In this document: in pieces, positions 5,600-12,985 of the stretch
Numbering within the stretch: position 1 is the stretch's first letter
How the letters are laid out: every line of letters begins with the position of its first letter
NCBI GenBank assembly: GCA_022729775.1
Contig: DZBA01000054.1
Span: 1 to 13,670 of the forward strand
DNA length: 13,670 bases
Source of the DNA: Anaerolinea thermophila
Lineage (GTDB): Bacteria; Chloroflexota; Anaerolineae; Anaerolineales; Villigracilaceae
Direction of reading: 5' to 3'
The notes under the pieces: generated by a model
Told to the model about the DNA's origin: nothing
Seen by the model: the letters and a program-made list of their open reading frames with translations, nothing else
Database searches by the model: none
Made by a program: the position numbers and the translations under genes

Positions 5600-8500
5600 A
5601 TGAGGCTGCGCACCTCCCTGTTTTTTTTGCCCTTCCTTTTAATATCATCTATTGTATTATCAGGGATTCTCTCATCCTGTTCCAACACGCCCGCGTCGGT
5701 GAATCACGCGCCCATCACCTACATCCGCGTAGTGATGGATGATAATTATCCGCCATACGCCTTCACGAATGAAAATGGGGAAATGCAGGGCATTCTCGTA
5801 GATCAATGGAAATTATGGGCGGAACAAACCGGCGTTGAAGTTGGTCTCGTTGGGTTGCACTGGGATCAGGCATTGGATGGGATGAAGAAGGGCAAGTTCG
5901 ATGTAATTGATACCATTTTCTACACGCAAGAGCGCGCGCAATTTCTCGATTACACCAAACCTTACGCAAATATTGACGTGCGTATTTTCTTTCCCAGCAA
6001 CGTCTCAGGGATTGGCAATGTCGAAAGCCTGCAAAGATTTCCTGTTGCTGTGAAACGCGGCGACGCAAACGCCGAATATCTCATCGAACACGGCGTCAGC
6101 AACCTATCTTATTATGACAGCTATGAGGAAATCATCGCGGCAGTGGCGCATAACAAGGAAGCCATATTCGTCATTGACCAGCCGCCCGCGTTGTACTTCC
6201 TCTACAAATACGATATACAGAATCAATTTGCCTACTCCGAGCCATTGTACGGCGGGCAATTTCATCGCGCGGTAAAAAAGGGGAATACCGAAATGCTTGC
6301 GCTTGTGAACGAGGGGTTTGAAAAAATCAGCGCAGCCAAATATTTGGAAATTGATAACCGCTGGTTCGGGGTTAACTCATACGCAGATATTACAGACCTC
6401 ATGCCCTACTTGATTGTCGGCTTGATCACTGCCGCGCTTGTCATCACGGCGCTTTTCATCTTCAACCGCGAATTAAGGGCGCGCGTAGCGGCGCGCACAC
6501 AGGAATTGGAAAAAGCCATCGGTGAATTGAAAAACTCTGAAACGCGCTTCCGTGAGGCGGTTGAATTCCTGCCCATCCCCCTGGGACTTGCGGACAAGCG
6601 CGGGGAAATCATCGAATACAATCGCAAATTCACAGAAACATATGGATACACAAAGGATGACACGCCCAACGTTTCTGAATGGATGCAAAAAGCCTACCCC
6701 AACCCTGAATATCGTAAAAAGGTTTTTCTGCAATGGGAAGAGGATGTGAAACAGGCGCTCAAAGAACAAAAGTCCACGCCTGCGCGCGAATATAAAGTCA
6801 TGGGCAAGGATGGGCGTGAACATGATACCGAAATTACCATGCACGCCGTCGAGGATTTGTGGGTCACAGCGTTTGTAGAAATCACCGAGCATAAGCGGGC
6901 AGAAGCCGCGCTGCGCGCCGCAGAGACAAAATACCGCGTATTGATCGAACACGCGCCAGAAGTCATCTACCGCGACAACGTGGATGAATCGAACAGCAAT
7001 GCATACATCAGCGCGCAGATCGAAGCCCTGCTGGGATTCGCCCCCGCTGACTTTGCGCAAAATCCCAAACTCTGGCATGAACTTGTTCACCCACAGGATT
7101 ACCAGCGCGCGCTTAGCGGAATTAAAAGAACCCTGCTTCACGGCGGCGCGGTGGAAGAATACCGCATGACCAAACACGATGGCAGCACCATCTGGGCGCG
7201 CGATACATCCGTTGCCATCCACGACGAAAGCGGACAAATCACCTTTATTCAAGGTTTTTTACAGGACATTACCGAACGAAAAAAAGTTGAAGAAAAACTG
7301 CTGGAAAGCGAAAAACGCTATCGAACGCTTTTCGATGAGTCGCCCATTGCGCTTTTGGAAGAAGACTTCTCGGAACTTAAAGCCTATATTGACCACTTAA
7401 GAAATAACGATATAGAAGACCTTTCGGCGTATTTTAGAGATAATCCGCAAGAAGCAAAACAGCTCGCGGATATGGTGCAGGTCATTAACGTAAACAAGGC
7501 TGCCGTTAACTGGTACAAGGTGAAAAATAAATCAAACCTGCAAACGCGATTAAGTCAGTTGATCGGCGCGAGCGGGCAGGAATATTTTTTCAAAGAAATT
7601 CTTACCCTGCTCGAAGATGGCATTCATTACGAATTTGCCGCCTCCCGCGAAGGTCTCGAAGGCGCGCCCATTCACATCATCATCAACGGGACAGTGATAC
7701 CGGGCTATGAAAGCACATGGGAACGGGTTCTTATTTCGATCCTCGATGTCACCAAACGCAAACAGGCAGAGGAAGACCTCGCGCGCCAGATCGAACGCCT
7801 GCGCGCCTTACGCGCCATTGACCATTCCATCATCAACAACATGGATATGGATTCAAACTTGAATGTCCTGCTTGATGAAATCGTCAAGCAGCTCAATGTG
7901 GATGCCGCCGCCATCTCATTGCTTAACGATCAAACCTTGCAATTCGCCGCAGGGAAAGGTTTGAAGACGAACGGTCTGAAATTTATGAGTTTGAATATTG
8001 GGGAAGGTTTAGCCGGGCGCGTCGCGCGAGAACGCGATAACGTATACATCCGCAATTTACAAGAAGCCGACTATCACTCTTCGCTTGCGCGCGCCTTTCA
8101 AGAAGAAGGGTTCATCGCCTACTGCGGCGCGCCCCTCATATCCAAAGACAACCTGCTTGGCGTGCTGGAAATTTTTCACCGCTCGCCCTTTACCAATGAC
8201 CCGGACTGGCTTTCATTCCTCGAAACGCTCGCGGGACAAGCAGCCATCTCCATTGACAGCGTGAATTTGTTTGTCAACCTGAAATCATCGAACGCTGAAC
8301 TACAGCTCGCCTACGACACCACGCTCGAAGGATGGTCGCGCGCGCTGGACTTGCGCGATAGAGAGACAGAAGGGCATACGCGCCGCGTCACAGAGTTGAC
8401 GGAAAAATTGGCGCGTAAGTTCGATTTTACTAAAGAGTATCTCATTCAAATCAAGCGCGGCTGTCTGCTGCACGACATTGGCAAAATGGGCATCCCGGAT

Positions 8501-8869
8501 GCCATCCTGCTTAAGCCGGGAACTTTGAGCGCGGAAGAATGGGAAACCATGCGCAAGCATCCCATGTATGCGTACGAAATGCTCGCGCCCATCAAATATC
8601 TACAGCCCGCATTGGAAATTCCGTACTGCCACCACGAGCGATGGGATGGAAGCGGATATCCACGCGGATTAAAAGGGCAGGATATTCCACTAGCGGCGCG
8701 CATCTTTGCCGTCGTAGACGTGTGGGACGCATTAACCTCCAATCGCCCTTACCGCGCCGCATGGGATAAGGAGAAAGTCAAGGAATACCTGCGCGAAGGC
8801 TCGGGGAAACAATTCGACCCGCGCATTGTTAACACCTTCCTGAAAATGCTGAAAACTGAAAAAGCATAA
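5600..8869 (+). CDS. membrane sensor: solute-binding domain, PAS repeats, GAF, HD-GYP c-di-GMP phosphodiesterase
   Basis: Predicted membrane-bound phosphodiesterase of 1089 residues. An N-terminal hydrophobic signal ends in a lipobox LSSC with Cys27, so the N-terminus is probably lipid-anchored outside. Residues 42-257 form a periplasmic-type solute-binding domain (SBP_bac_3: MDDNYPPYAF, GILVDQWKLWAE, FDVIDTIFYTQERAQFLDYTKPY), followed by a transmembrane helix (269-288). Inside are PAS about 313-432, PAS about 440-562, a diverged third PAS-like unit about 570-722, GAF about 733-893 and HD-GYP 902-1085. HD-GYP signatures are complete: GHTRRV (925-930), LLHDIGKMGIPD (956-967), HHERWDGSGYPRGLKG (1011-1026) and DVWDALTSNRPYR (1040-1052). 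HD-GYP enzymes hydrolyse c-di-GMP. The ligand is unknown, amino-acid-like by family. Start: ATG 5600 opens the signal sequence; GAGAGAG upstream is a weak Shine-Dalgarno. The next sensor starts 35 bases after the stop. Confidence 0.88.
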   Translation: MRLRTSLFFLPFLLISSIVLSGILSSCSNTPASVNHAPITYIRVVMDDNYPPYAFTNENGEMQGILVDQWKLWAEQTGVEVGLVGLHWDQALDGMKKGKFDVIDTIFYTQERAQFLDYTKPYANIDVRIFFPSNVSGIGNVESLQRFPVAVKRGDANAEYLIEHGVSNLSYYDSYEEIIAAVAHNKEAIFVIDQPPALYFLYKYDIQNQFAYSEPLYGGQFHRAVKKGNTEMLALVNEGFEKISAAKYLEIDNRWFGVNSYADITDLMPYLIVGLITAALVITALFIFNRELRARVAARTQELEKAIGELKNSETRFREAVEFLPIPLGLADKRGEIIEYNRKFTETYGYTKDDTPNVSEWMQKAYPNPEYRKKVFLQWEEDVKQALKEQKSTPAREYKVMGKDGREHDTEITMHAVEDLWVTAFVEITEHKRAEAALRAAETKYRVLIEHAPEVIYRDNVDESNSNAYISAQIEALLGFAPADFAQNPKLWHELVHPQDYQRALSGIKRTLLHGGAVEEYRMTKHDGSTIWARDTSVAIHDESGQITFIQGFLQDITERKKVEEKLLESEKRYRTLFDESPIALLEEDFSELKAYIDHLRNNDIEDLSAYFRDNPQEAKQLADMVQVINVNKAAVNWYKVKNKSNLQTRLSQLIGASGQEYFFKEILTLLEDGIHYEFAASREGLEGAPIHIIINGTVIPGYESTWERVLISILDVTKRKQAEEDLARQIERLRALRAIDHSIINNMDMDSNLNVLLDEIVKQLNVDAAAISLLNDQTLQFAAGKGLKTNGLKFMSLNIGEGLAGRVARERDNVYIRNLQEADYHSSLARAFQEEGFIAYCGAPLISKDNLLGVLEIFHRSPFTNDPDWLSFLETLAGQAAISIDSVNLFVNLKSSNAELQLAYDTTLEGWSRALDLRDRETEGHTRRVTELTEKLARKFDFTKEYLIQIKRGCLLHDIGKMGIPDAILLKPGTLSAEEWETMRKHPMYAYEMLAPIKYLQPALEIPYCHHERWDGSGYPRGLKGQDIPLAARIFAVVDVWDALTSNRPYRAAWDKEKVKEYLREGSGKQFDPRIVNTFLKMLKTEKA

Positions 8870-8904
8870 AGTTATTTTTGGGGAGTAAAATAGAGTCACA
8901 AAAC

Positions 8905-10575
8905 ATGACCGACAACGAAGCTCTTTATTTACTTCCGCACCTTGTTTCGCTTACCCTGTCAACCAGCATTTTTGTCTATGTCTGGAGCAAGCGTCCTGCA
9001 AAAGGGGCGACAGCGTTTGCCTTATATATGCTGGGACAAGCTTTGTGGATGGCTGGGATCATCTTCGAGTTAAACAGTCAAACCCTGCGCGGAAAACTTT
9101 TTTGGGAATCTTCGCAATGGGCGGCTGCCACCCTGCTCATTGTGACCCTGCCCGTGTTCGCTGTCCAATATGCCGAATTTGAACTCAAACATCCGCGCAG
9201 ACTTTTCAACTTATCGTTGATTCTGCCTTCAATATTTTTGATCTTCCTCATCGTAGAGCCATCCCTGCATTTGATTTTCGTCAACCCATACCTGACAACC
9301 GACGCGCCCCTGCTCGACTTGAAGTATAGCTTCTCGGCATTGGTCTATGGGTATGCCGCCTACGCTTATCTGATTCATCTATGGGGACTATACATCCTTA
9401 TACGCCGGCTTGCCAGTTTGCATGGCTTATACCAAGCTCAAGTGACCCTGATTGTGATTGGATTTTTCATCCACCTCATAGGAACCTTCATTCTCCTGAT
9501 GGATGCGCGCGTCTTTTCGCAAAACGACATTACGCCGTTCACCTTTGCAGTTGGTGACTTCACATTGCTGCTGGGTTTGTTCCGCTTTCGCATCTTCGAT
9601 GTGCTTCCCGTTGCGCGCGACAAAGTTTTCGAGGCAATGGTCGAGCCGGTTGTCATTGTAGATAACAAAAACCTAATCGTAGATATTAATATTTCGATGC
9701 TCGACCTGCTGGGAATGCTATCGAGTGACGTGGTTGGCAAACCAGCCAGGCAAGTCTTCCAAGATTTTCCGATCCCAATCAAACAACATCTGCAAACGGC
9801 GTATGCGCGCGCCGAAGCGTCTTTTGAAATTGGCGGCAGGGATGTCCATTATGAAATGACTGTGTGGCCCATGCGCGACGCGCACAAAAACATCATCGGA
9901 CGCATATTCATCTCACACGACATCACCGCGCTGAAAGAGCTCGAGCATGAACTGCGTAAGTTGAACGTGGAATTGGAAGACCGCGTTCACGCCCGCACGC
10001 GCGAGCTGGCAGAAGCCTACGACACCACCCTCGAAGGATGGGCGCGCGCGCTCGAATTACGCGACAAGGAAACCGAGGGTCACACGCGCCGCGTAACAAG
10101 CCTGACTTTGAAAATTGCCTCCGCAATGGGAATTTGCGGCGACGAGCTGGAGCAAGTCCGGCGTGGCGCAATTTTGCATGATATTGGTAAAATGGGTATC
10201 GCGGATAAAATTCTGCTTAAGCCGGGCAAACTCACCCGCGAAGAACGCGAAACCATGCAAAACCACCCTGAAACCGCGTACAAGTTACTTTCGCCGATTC
10301 CCTTCCTGAGCAAGGCGCTGGATATCCCATACTGTCACCATGAAAAATGGAATGGGACGGGGTATCCGCGCGGGTTGAAAGGCGAGGAAATACCACTCGC
10401 GGCGCGCATCTTCGCCGCTGTGGATGTGTGGGACGCGATCAAATCAGACCGCCCTTACAAAAAAGCCTGGTCGCAAAAAAAGGCTGTGGAATATTTCGTT
10501 GAGCAATCCGGCAAACACTTTGACCCCCACGTGGTAAACGTATTTCTTGAAATGCTGGAAAAAGGCGCGATATAA
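8905..10575 (+). CDS. 7TM sensor-PAS-HD-GYP c-di-GMP phosphodiesterase
   Basis: Predicted integral membrane phosphodiesterase of 556 residues. The first about 230 residues hold roughly seven hydrophobic segments (near 8-27, 36-55, 72-92, 101-122, 141-166, 175-199, 208-228), like the His_kinase_N-7TM sensor module. A PAS domain follows (about 236-345: MVEPVVIVDNKNLIVDINIS), then a charged coiled coil (343-372) and HD-GYP (371-553) with GHTRRV, ILHDIGKMGIADKILL (H425, D426) and HHEKWNGTGYPRGLKG (GYP 486-488; Asn where many members have Asp before GTGYP). The HD-GYP part is closely similar to that of the preceding gene at protein and DNA level, starting at AYDTTLEGW, so the pair arose by duplication or module copying. 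I chose ATG 8905. An in-frame TTG at 8878 would add nine residues, but the 7TM domain needs none of them. A 35-base gap points to co-transcription with the upstream sensor. Confidence 0.87.
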   Translation: MTDNEALYLLPHLVSLTLSTSIFVYVWSKRPAKGATAFALYMLGQALWMAGIIFELNSQTLRGKLFWESSQWAAATLLIVTLPVFAVQYAEFELKHPRRLFNLSLILPSIFLIFLIVEPSLHLIFVNPYLTTDAPLLDLKYSFSALVYGYAAYAYLIHLWGLYILIRRLASLHGLYQAQVTLIVIGFFIHLIGTFILLMDARVFSQNDITPFTFAVGDFTLLLGLFRFRIFDVLPVARDKVFEAMVEPVVIVDNKNLIVDINISMLDLLGMLSSDVVGKPARQVFQDFPIPIKQHLQTAYARAEASFEIGGRDVHYEMTVWPMRDAHKNIIGRIFISHDITALKELEHELRKLNVELEDRVHARTRELAEAYDTTLEGWARALELRDKETEGHTRRVTSLTLKIASAMGICGDELEQVRRGAILHDIGKMGIADKILLKPGKLTREERETMQNHPETAYKLLSPIPFLSKALDIPYCHHEKWNGTGYPRGLKGEEIPLAARIFAAVDVWDAIKSDRPYKKAWSQKKAVEYFVEQSGKHFDPHVVNVFLEMLEKGAI

Positions 10576-10576
10576 T
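10547..10576 (+). promoter_or_regulatory. internal promoter for the pyrophosphatase gene
   Basis: TTGAAA (10547-10552), an 18-base spacer, then TATAAT (10571-10576). The -35 matches at five of six positions and the -10 is perfect. It overlaps the last codons and stop of the 7TM HD-GYP gene. Transcription near 10583 would give a leader of about 20 bases, with AGGA (10592-10595) as Shine-Dalgarno before the ATG at 10603. Confidence 0.6.
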
Positions 10577-10602
10577 CAAATCAAAATGATTAGGACAAAA
10601 TT

Positions 10603-11946
10603 ATGCCAAATCAAATCTACGTCATAGGACATGTAAACCCCGATACAGACTCCATCGCCTCTGCAATGGGATATGCCTGGTTGCTGCGTGAACGCGACAG
10701 CGTCAACGCAATTGCCGCGCGCGCGGGAGCCTTGAACCCGCAAACTTCATGGGTGATAAAAACCCTAGGACTCGAAGCGCCCATGTTGTTAACAGACGCT
10801 TCACCGCGTTTTGAATCCATCATGACGCGGCTGGATACCATCCGCCCTGATTCGCAGCTCGGCGCGGCGTGGACTCTTGCCAGTAAAACCGGCGGACTTG
10901 CGCCCCTTGTCAATGACGATGGCAAACCTTTTGGTCTTATTAATGGATTAAGCCTCTTCAAATATTTTGCCGGGGTACTCGGACCACGCCCAGGCGATAC
11001 CACCGTGCGCGAGATGATGTCTGTCTTTGCCAAAGAAGCGGCTGATACAGCTGTCCCAAAATATGCGGCGAATGCGCACATCCGCGATTCACTCAACAGA
11101 ATCTTACGTGACGAATATGACGATTATTGGGTGGTGGATGAAAATGGATTGTATCTCGGCATTGCCCGCCAGCGCGATGTATTAAATCCGCCGCGCTTGA
11201 AAATTATTCTTGTGGATCATAACGAGCCGCGCCAGGCGCTTGCCGCGCTGGAAGAAGCGGAACTATTGGAAATCCTTGACCATCACCGGCTGGGAAACCC
11301 ATACACACACCAACCCATCCGCTTCACAGTAGACACAGTCGGCTCGACCTCGACGCTTGTCACAGAGTTGACCGCTGAAGCCGGGCTTTCGATGCCGCCC
11401 GCGTTGGCTGGCGTGTTGCTGGCTGGGCTTGTCTCTGATACGCTGATTCTCACATCTCCGACCACTACGCAGCGCGATAAGGCTGCCGCAGAAAGACTCA
11501 CGCGCTGGGCGTTTGTCGGTGGAAGTCCGCTCAAAGGTGAAACGCTTGATTCGTATGGCAAGCAAGTCCTCAGCGCGGGCGCGGGGCTTTCCAATCGCAA
11601 ACCAACAGAAGTGGTTAGCACAGACATCAAGCCGTTTGAAGGCGGCGGGTTCAAATTCGCGGTAGCGCAGGCTGAGGTAACCGACATCCTGCAACTTGGC
11701 GATCACCTTGCGCCATTGACCGAGGCGCTGGATGACCTTAAAGACAAACGCGGGTTGGATTTTGCATTGCTGTTGATTACTGACGTTGTGCGCGGAACCA
11801 GCCGCTTAATCGTCACATCCAAAGCGCCGCCCATTTTGGAAGACCTGCCCTATCCCCCACTGGCAGACGGCACACGCGACGCGCAGGGAGTCGTATCAAG
11901 GAAAAAACAATTGCTGCCTGTGGTCTTAGGCTTGTTGGAAAAATAA
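10603..11946 (+). CDS. ppaC: manganese-dependent inorganic pyrophosphatase, family II, with CBS domains
   Basis: Cytoplasmic DHH-family enzyme of 447 residues that hydrolyses pyrophosphate to phosphate, pulling biosynthetic reactions forward. Metal-binding motifs are GHVNPDTDSIASA (9-21: H10, D14, D16), VDHNE (204-208), LDHH (225-228) and LVSDT (276-280). The C-terminal DHHA2 domain carries the substrate-binding SRKKQ (432-436). Between the first and second metal motifs (about 60-198) is an inserted pair of CBS-like units, e.g. GGLAPLVNDDGKPFGLINGLSL and YWVVDENGLYLGIARQRDVL. The total length fits CBS-containing family II enzymes without a DRTGG domain; plain family II enzymes are near 310 residues. 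Known CBS-PPases are regulated by adenine nucleotides, so the same is inferred here. It probably uses its own promoter. No clear terminator follows. Confidence 0.92.
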   Translation: MPNQIYVIGHVNPDTDSIASAMGYAWLLRERDSVNAIAARAGALNPQTSWVIKTLGLEAPMLLTDASPRFESIMTRLDTIRPDSQLGAAWTLASKTGGLAPLVNDDGKPFGLINGLSLFKYFAGVLGPRPGDTTVREMMSVFAKEAADTAVPKYAANAHIRDSLNRILRDEYDDYWVVDENGLYLGIARQRDVLNPPRLKIILVDHNEPRQALAALEEAELLEILDHHRLGNPYTHQPIRFTVDTVGSTSTLVTELTAEAGLSMPPALAGVLLAGLVSDTLILTSPTTTQRDKAAAERLTRWAFVGGSPLKGETLDSYGKQVLSAGAGLSNRKPTEVVSTDIKPFEGGGFKFAVAQAEVTDILQLGDHLAPLTEALDDLKDKRGLDFALLLITDVVRGTSRLIVTSKAPPILEDLPYPPLADGTRDAQGVVSRKKQLLPVVLGLLEK

Positions 11947-12074
11947 ACCAGCAATTCAAAATCTAAAAACTTTTGCCACCGATTTACACAGATTAACACG
12001 GATTGAATCAAAAAAATCTTTGCGCGCTCCGTATTCTATGAAAAAACGTTCCGAAGGATTCTTGGAAAAATAAA
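11935..12074 (+). repeat. 13-base direct repeat TTGGAAAAATAAA bounding the pyrophosphatase downstream region
   Basis: TTGGAAAAATAAA occurs at 11935-11947, where it spans the last codons and stop of the pyrophosphatase gene, and again at 12062-12074. The second copy reads as LEK-stop in the same way. The 114 bases between the copies hold no gene. It may mark a duplication or an insertion beside the 3' end of the gene. Confidence 0.5.
11981..12010 (+). repeat. period-10 AT-rich intergenic repeat
   Basis: Three adjacent 10-base units: GATTTACACA (11981-11990), GATTAACACG (11991-12000), GATTGAATCA (12001-12010). The third is degenerate. Non-coding; similar ACACAGATTAACACGGATT-like strings are common intergenic repeats in many bacteria, which I recall but cannot check here. 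The rest of 11947-12086 shows no gene and no clear terminator. Confidence 0.5.
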
Positions 12075-12086
12075 TTCAGACTTTGC

Positions 12087-12731
12087 TTAAACACCATTCA
12101 ATGGATGCGGTAAGTTATGCGTAACAACATAATTATCATATGCTTGCCCTGCTTCTACTTCAGTTTCGTAATAACCGATGTGAGTGAGTTTCTTGTTCAC
12201 CGTAATTAAGACTCTATACTTATTTCCACATTTCGAAACACCGTAATAACTCGAAGTAGCATTTCCGCTCTTACGTCCAAAAAATGGATTATTTTTCCCA
12301 GCTGTAGCCTCTGCAATTTTTCGTCTGGCTTCATCTGAATGCTTGATACCTCTGTGAGATTCGGATAATTTTTGGAGAGTTTCTTTAGTATGTTTCCTTC
12401 CCCACGAAGGATGTGCTTCGCCTGTCACGCCATACAAGGGATGATCTTCTCCTGCCCCAACGCCGTCTCCTCCCCAAGTCAAGTTGTACCCATTCTCTGA
12501 GCGATGAGTGCGCAATTTTTTGATGTAATATTCTTCCAGCGTGTTGAGTTCATCAACGTCACAATAACAGATAACTTCTTTTTCAAAAGATTCAAGTCCG
12601 TATTTCACGATAGCCCGGCTTAAAGCTTTATTGTCATGGTGGTTTCTGTTCATACGCTGATGAACATCCACGCTTTTTCCCACATATTTACACACGCCAT
12701 TGAGCTTCCAGACATAGATTCCACTTGGCAT
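12087..12731 (-). CDS. free-standing GIY-YIG homing endonuclease with NUMOD3 motifs and AP2-like DNA-binding domain
   Basis: Predicted DNA endonuclease of 214 residues, normally self-propagating and cutting a specific target. The N-terminal GIY-YIG domain has SGIYVWKL (GIY 4-6) and KYVGKS (YVG 16-18), the likely catalytic Arg26, Glu in LEEYYIKKL (66-67) and GYNLTWGGDG (81-90, Asn83). NUMOD3-like DNA-binding motifs follow (about 97-153: HPSWGRKHTKETLQKLSES and IKHSDEARRKIAEATAGK). The C-terminus (160-212) is AP2-like: YYGVSKCGNKYRV, ITVNKKLTHIGYYETEVEAGQAYDN, LN. GAGGTG (12741-12736) is a strong Shine-Dalgarno 4 bases before the ATG at 12731. The coding DNA is visibly AT-richer than its neighbours and lies on the opposite strand, which suggests horizontal arrival. 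No intron, intein or phage gene surrounds it, so its host element is unknown. Confidence 0.85.
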   Translation of the reverse strand: MPSGIYVWKLNGVCKYVGKSVDVHQRMNRNHHDNKALSRAIVKYGLESFEKEVICYCDVDELNTLEEYYIKKLRTHRSENGYNLTWGGDGVGAGEDHPLYGVTGEAHPSWGRKHTKETLQKLSESHRGIKHSDEARRKIAEATAGKNNPFFGRKSGNATSSYYGVSKCGNKYRVLITVNKKLTHIGYYETEVEAGQAYDNYVVTHNLPHPLNGV

Positions 12732-12785
12732 AAATCACCTCATTATGCAACAAAGTATACATCATGGACAAATACTCTGATAGGC

Positions 12786-12823
12786 AAAGCGCCAAGCGCT
12801 TTTCAGCGATGAATTTCCATCGC
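12786..12823 (+). repeat. two small adjacent hairpins between the endonuclease gene and tRNA-Thr
   Basis: AAAGCGC (12786-12792) pairs with GCGCTTT (12796-12802) around CAA. Three bases later GCGATG (12806-12811) pairs with CATCGC (12818-12823) around AATTTC. No T-run follows on the tRNA strand beyond a single TTTT inside the first stem. They sit in the 147-base gap between the endonuclease start and the tRNA. A processing, REP-like or end-of-element role is possible. Confidence 0.4.
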
Positions 12824-12837
12824 AGTTTAATTTCTAT

Positions 12838-12845
12838 GGTAAAAT
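12838..12845 (+). promoter_or_regulatory. candidate -10 (GGTAAAAT) for tRNA-Thr
   Basis: GGTAAAAT lies 34 bases before the tRNA 5' end and resembles the GGTATAAT and GGTACAAT -10 sites at 2019 and 5430. No -35 at normal spacing is evident, so this is only a candidate. Confidence 0.3.
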
Positions 12846-12878
12846 TTTTCCTAGTTTATAGGTAATTTTTTTGCTTAC

Positions 12879-12951
12879 GCCACCATAGCTCAGTTGGTAG
12901 AGCAGCGCCCTCGTAATGCGCAGGTCGTGGGTTCGTATCCCACTGGTGGCT
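12879..12951 (+). tRNA. tRNA-Thr (anticodon CGU)
   Basis: A full 73-base cloverleaf: acceptor GCCACCA/TGGTGGC (7 bp), D arm GCTC-AGTTGGTA-GAGC, anticodon arm GCGCC-CTCGTAA-TGCGC with anticodon CGT in DNA (reads ACG, Thr), variable AGGTC, T arm GTGGG-TTCGTAT-CCCAC, and discriminator T at 12951. CCA is not encoded. Two oddities: the last anticodon-stem pair (31-39) is C.U, and the T-loop has T where the near-universal A58 is expected. A terminator follows directly, so it looks like a single-gene transcript. Confidence 0.93.
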
Positions 12952-12959
12952 CTTGATCA

Positions 12960-12985
12960 ACGCCCGCTCATAGCGGGCGTTTTTT
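12960..12985 (+). terminator. Rho-independent terminator after tRNA-Thr
   Basis: ACGCCCGCT (12960-12968) pairs perfectly with AGCGGGCGT (12972-12980) around a CAT loop, followed by six T (12980-12985). It starts 9 bases after the tRNA. Confidence 0.93.

Noticed and set aside
8878..8904. TTG start at 8878 for the 7TM HD-GYP protein
   Set aside because: The segment GSKIESQN before the ATG is not needed for the 7TM domain. The GGGGAG that looks like a Shine-Dalgarno overlaps the TTG itself, so it cannot serve that start.
11981..12010. Period-10 repeat as an origin iteron or regulator-binding array
   Set aside because: Only three units, one degenerate, with no replication gene or nearby start codon that it could control. 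The sequence type resembles common dispersed intergenic repeats.
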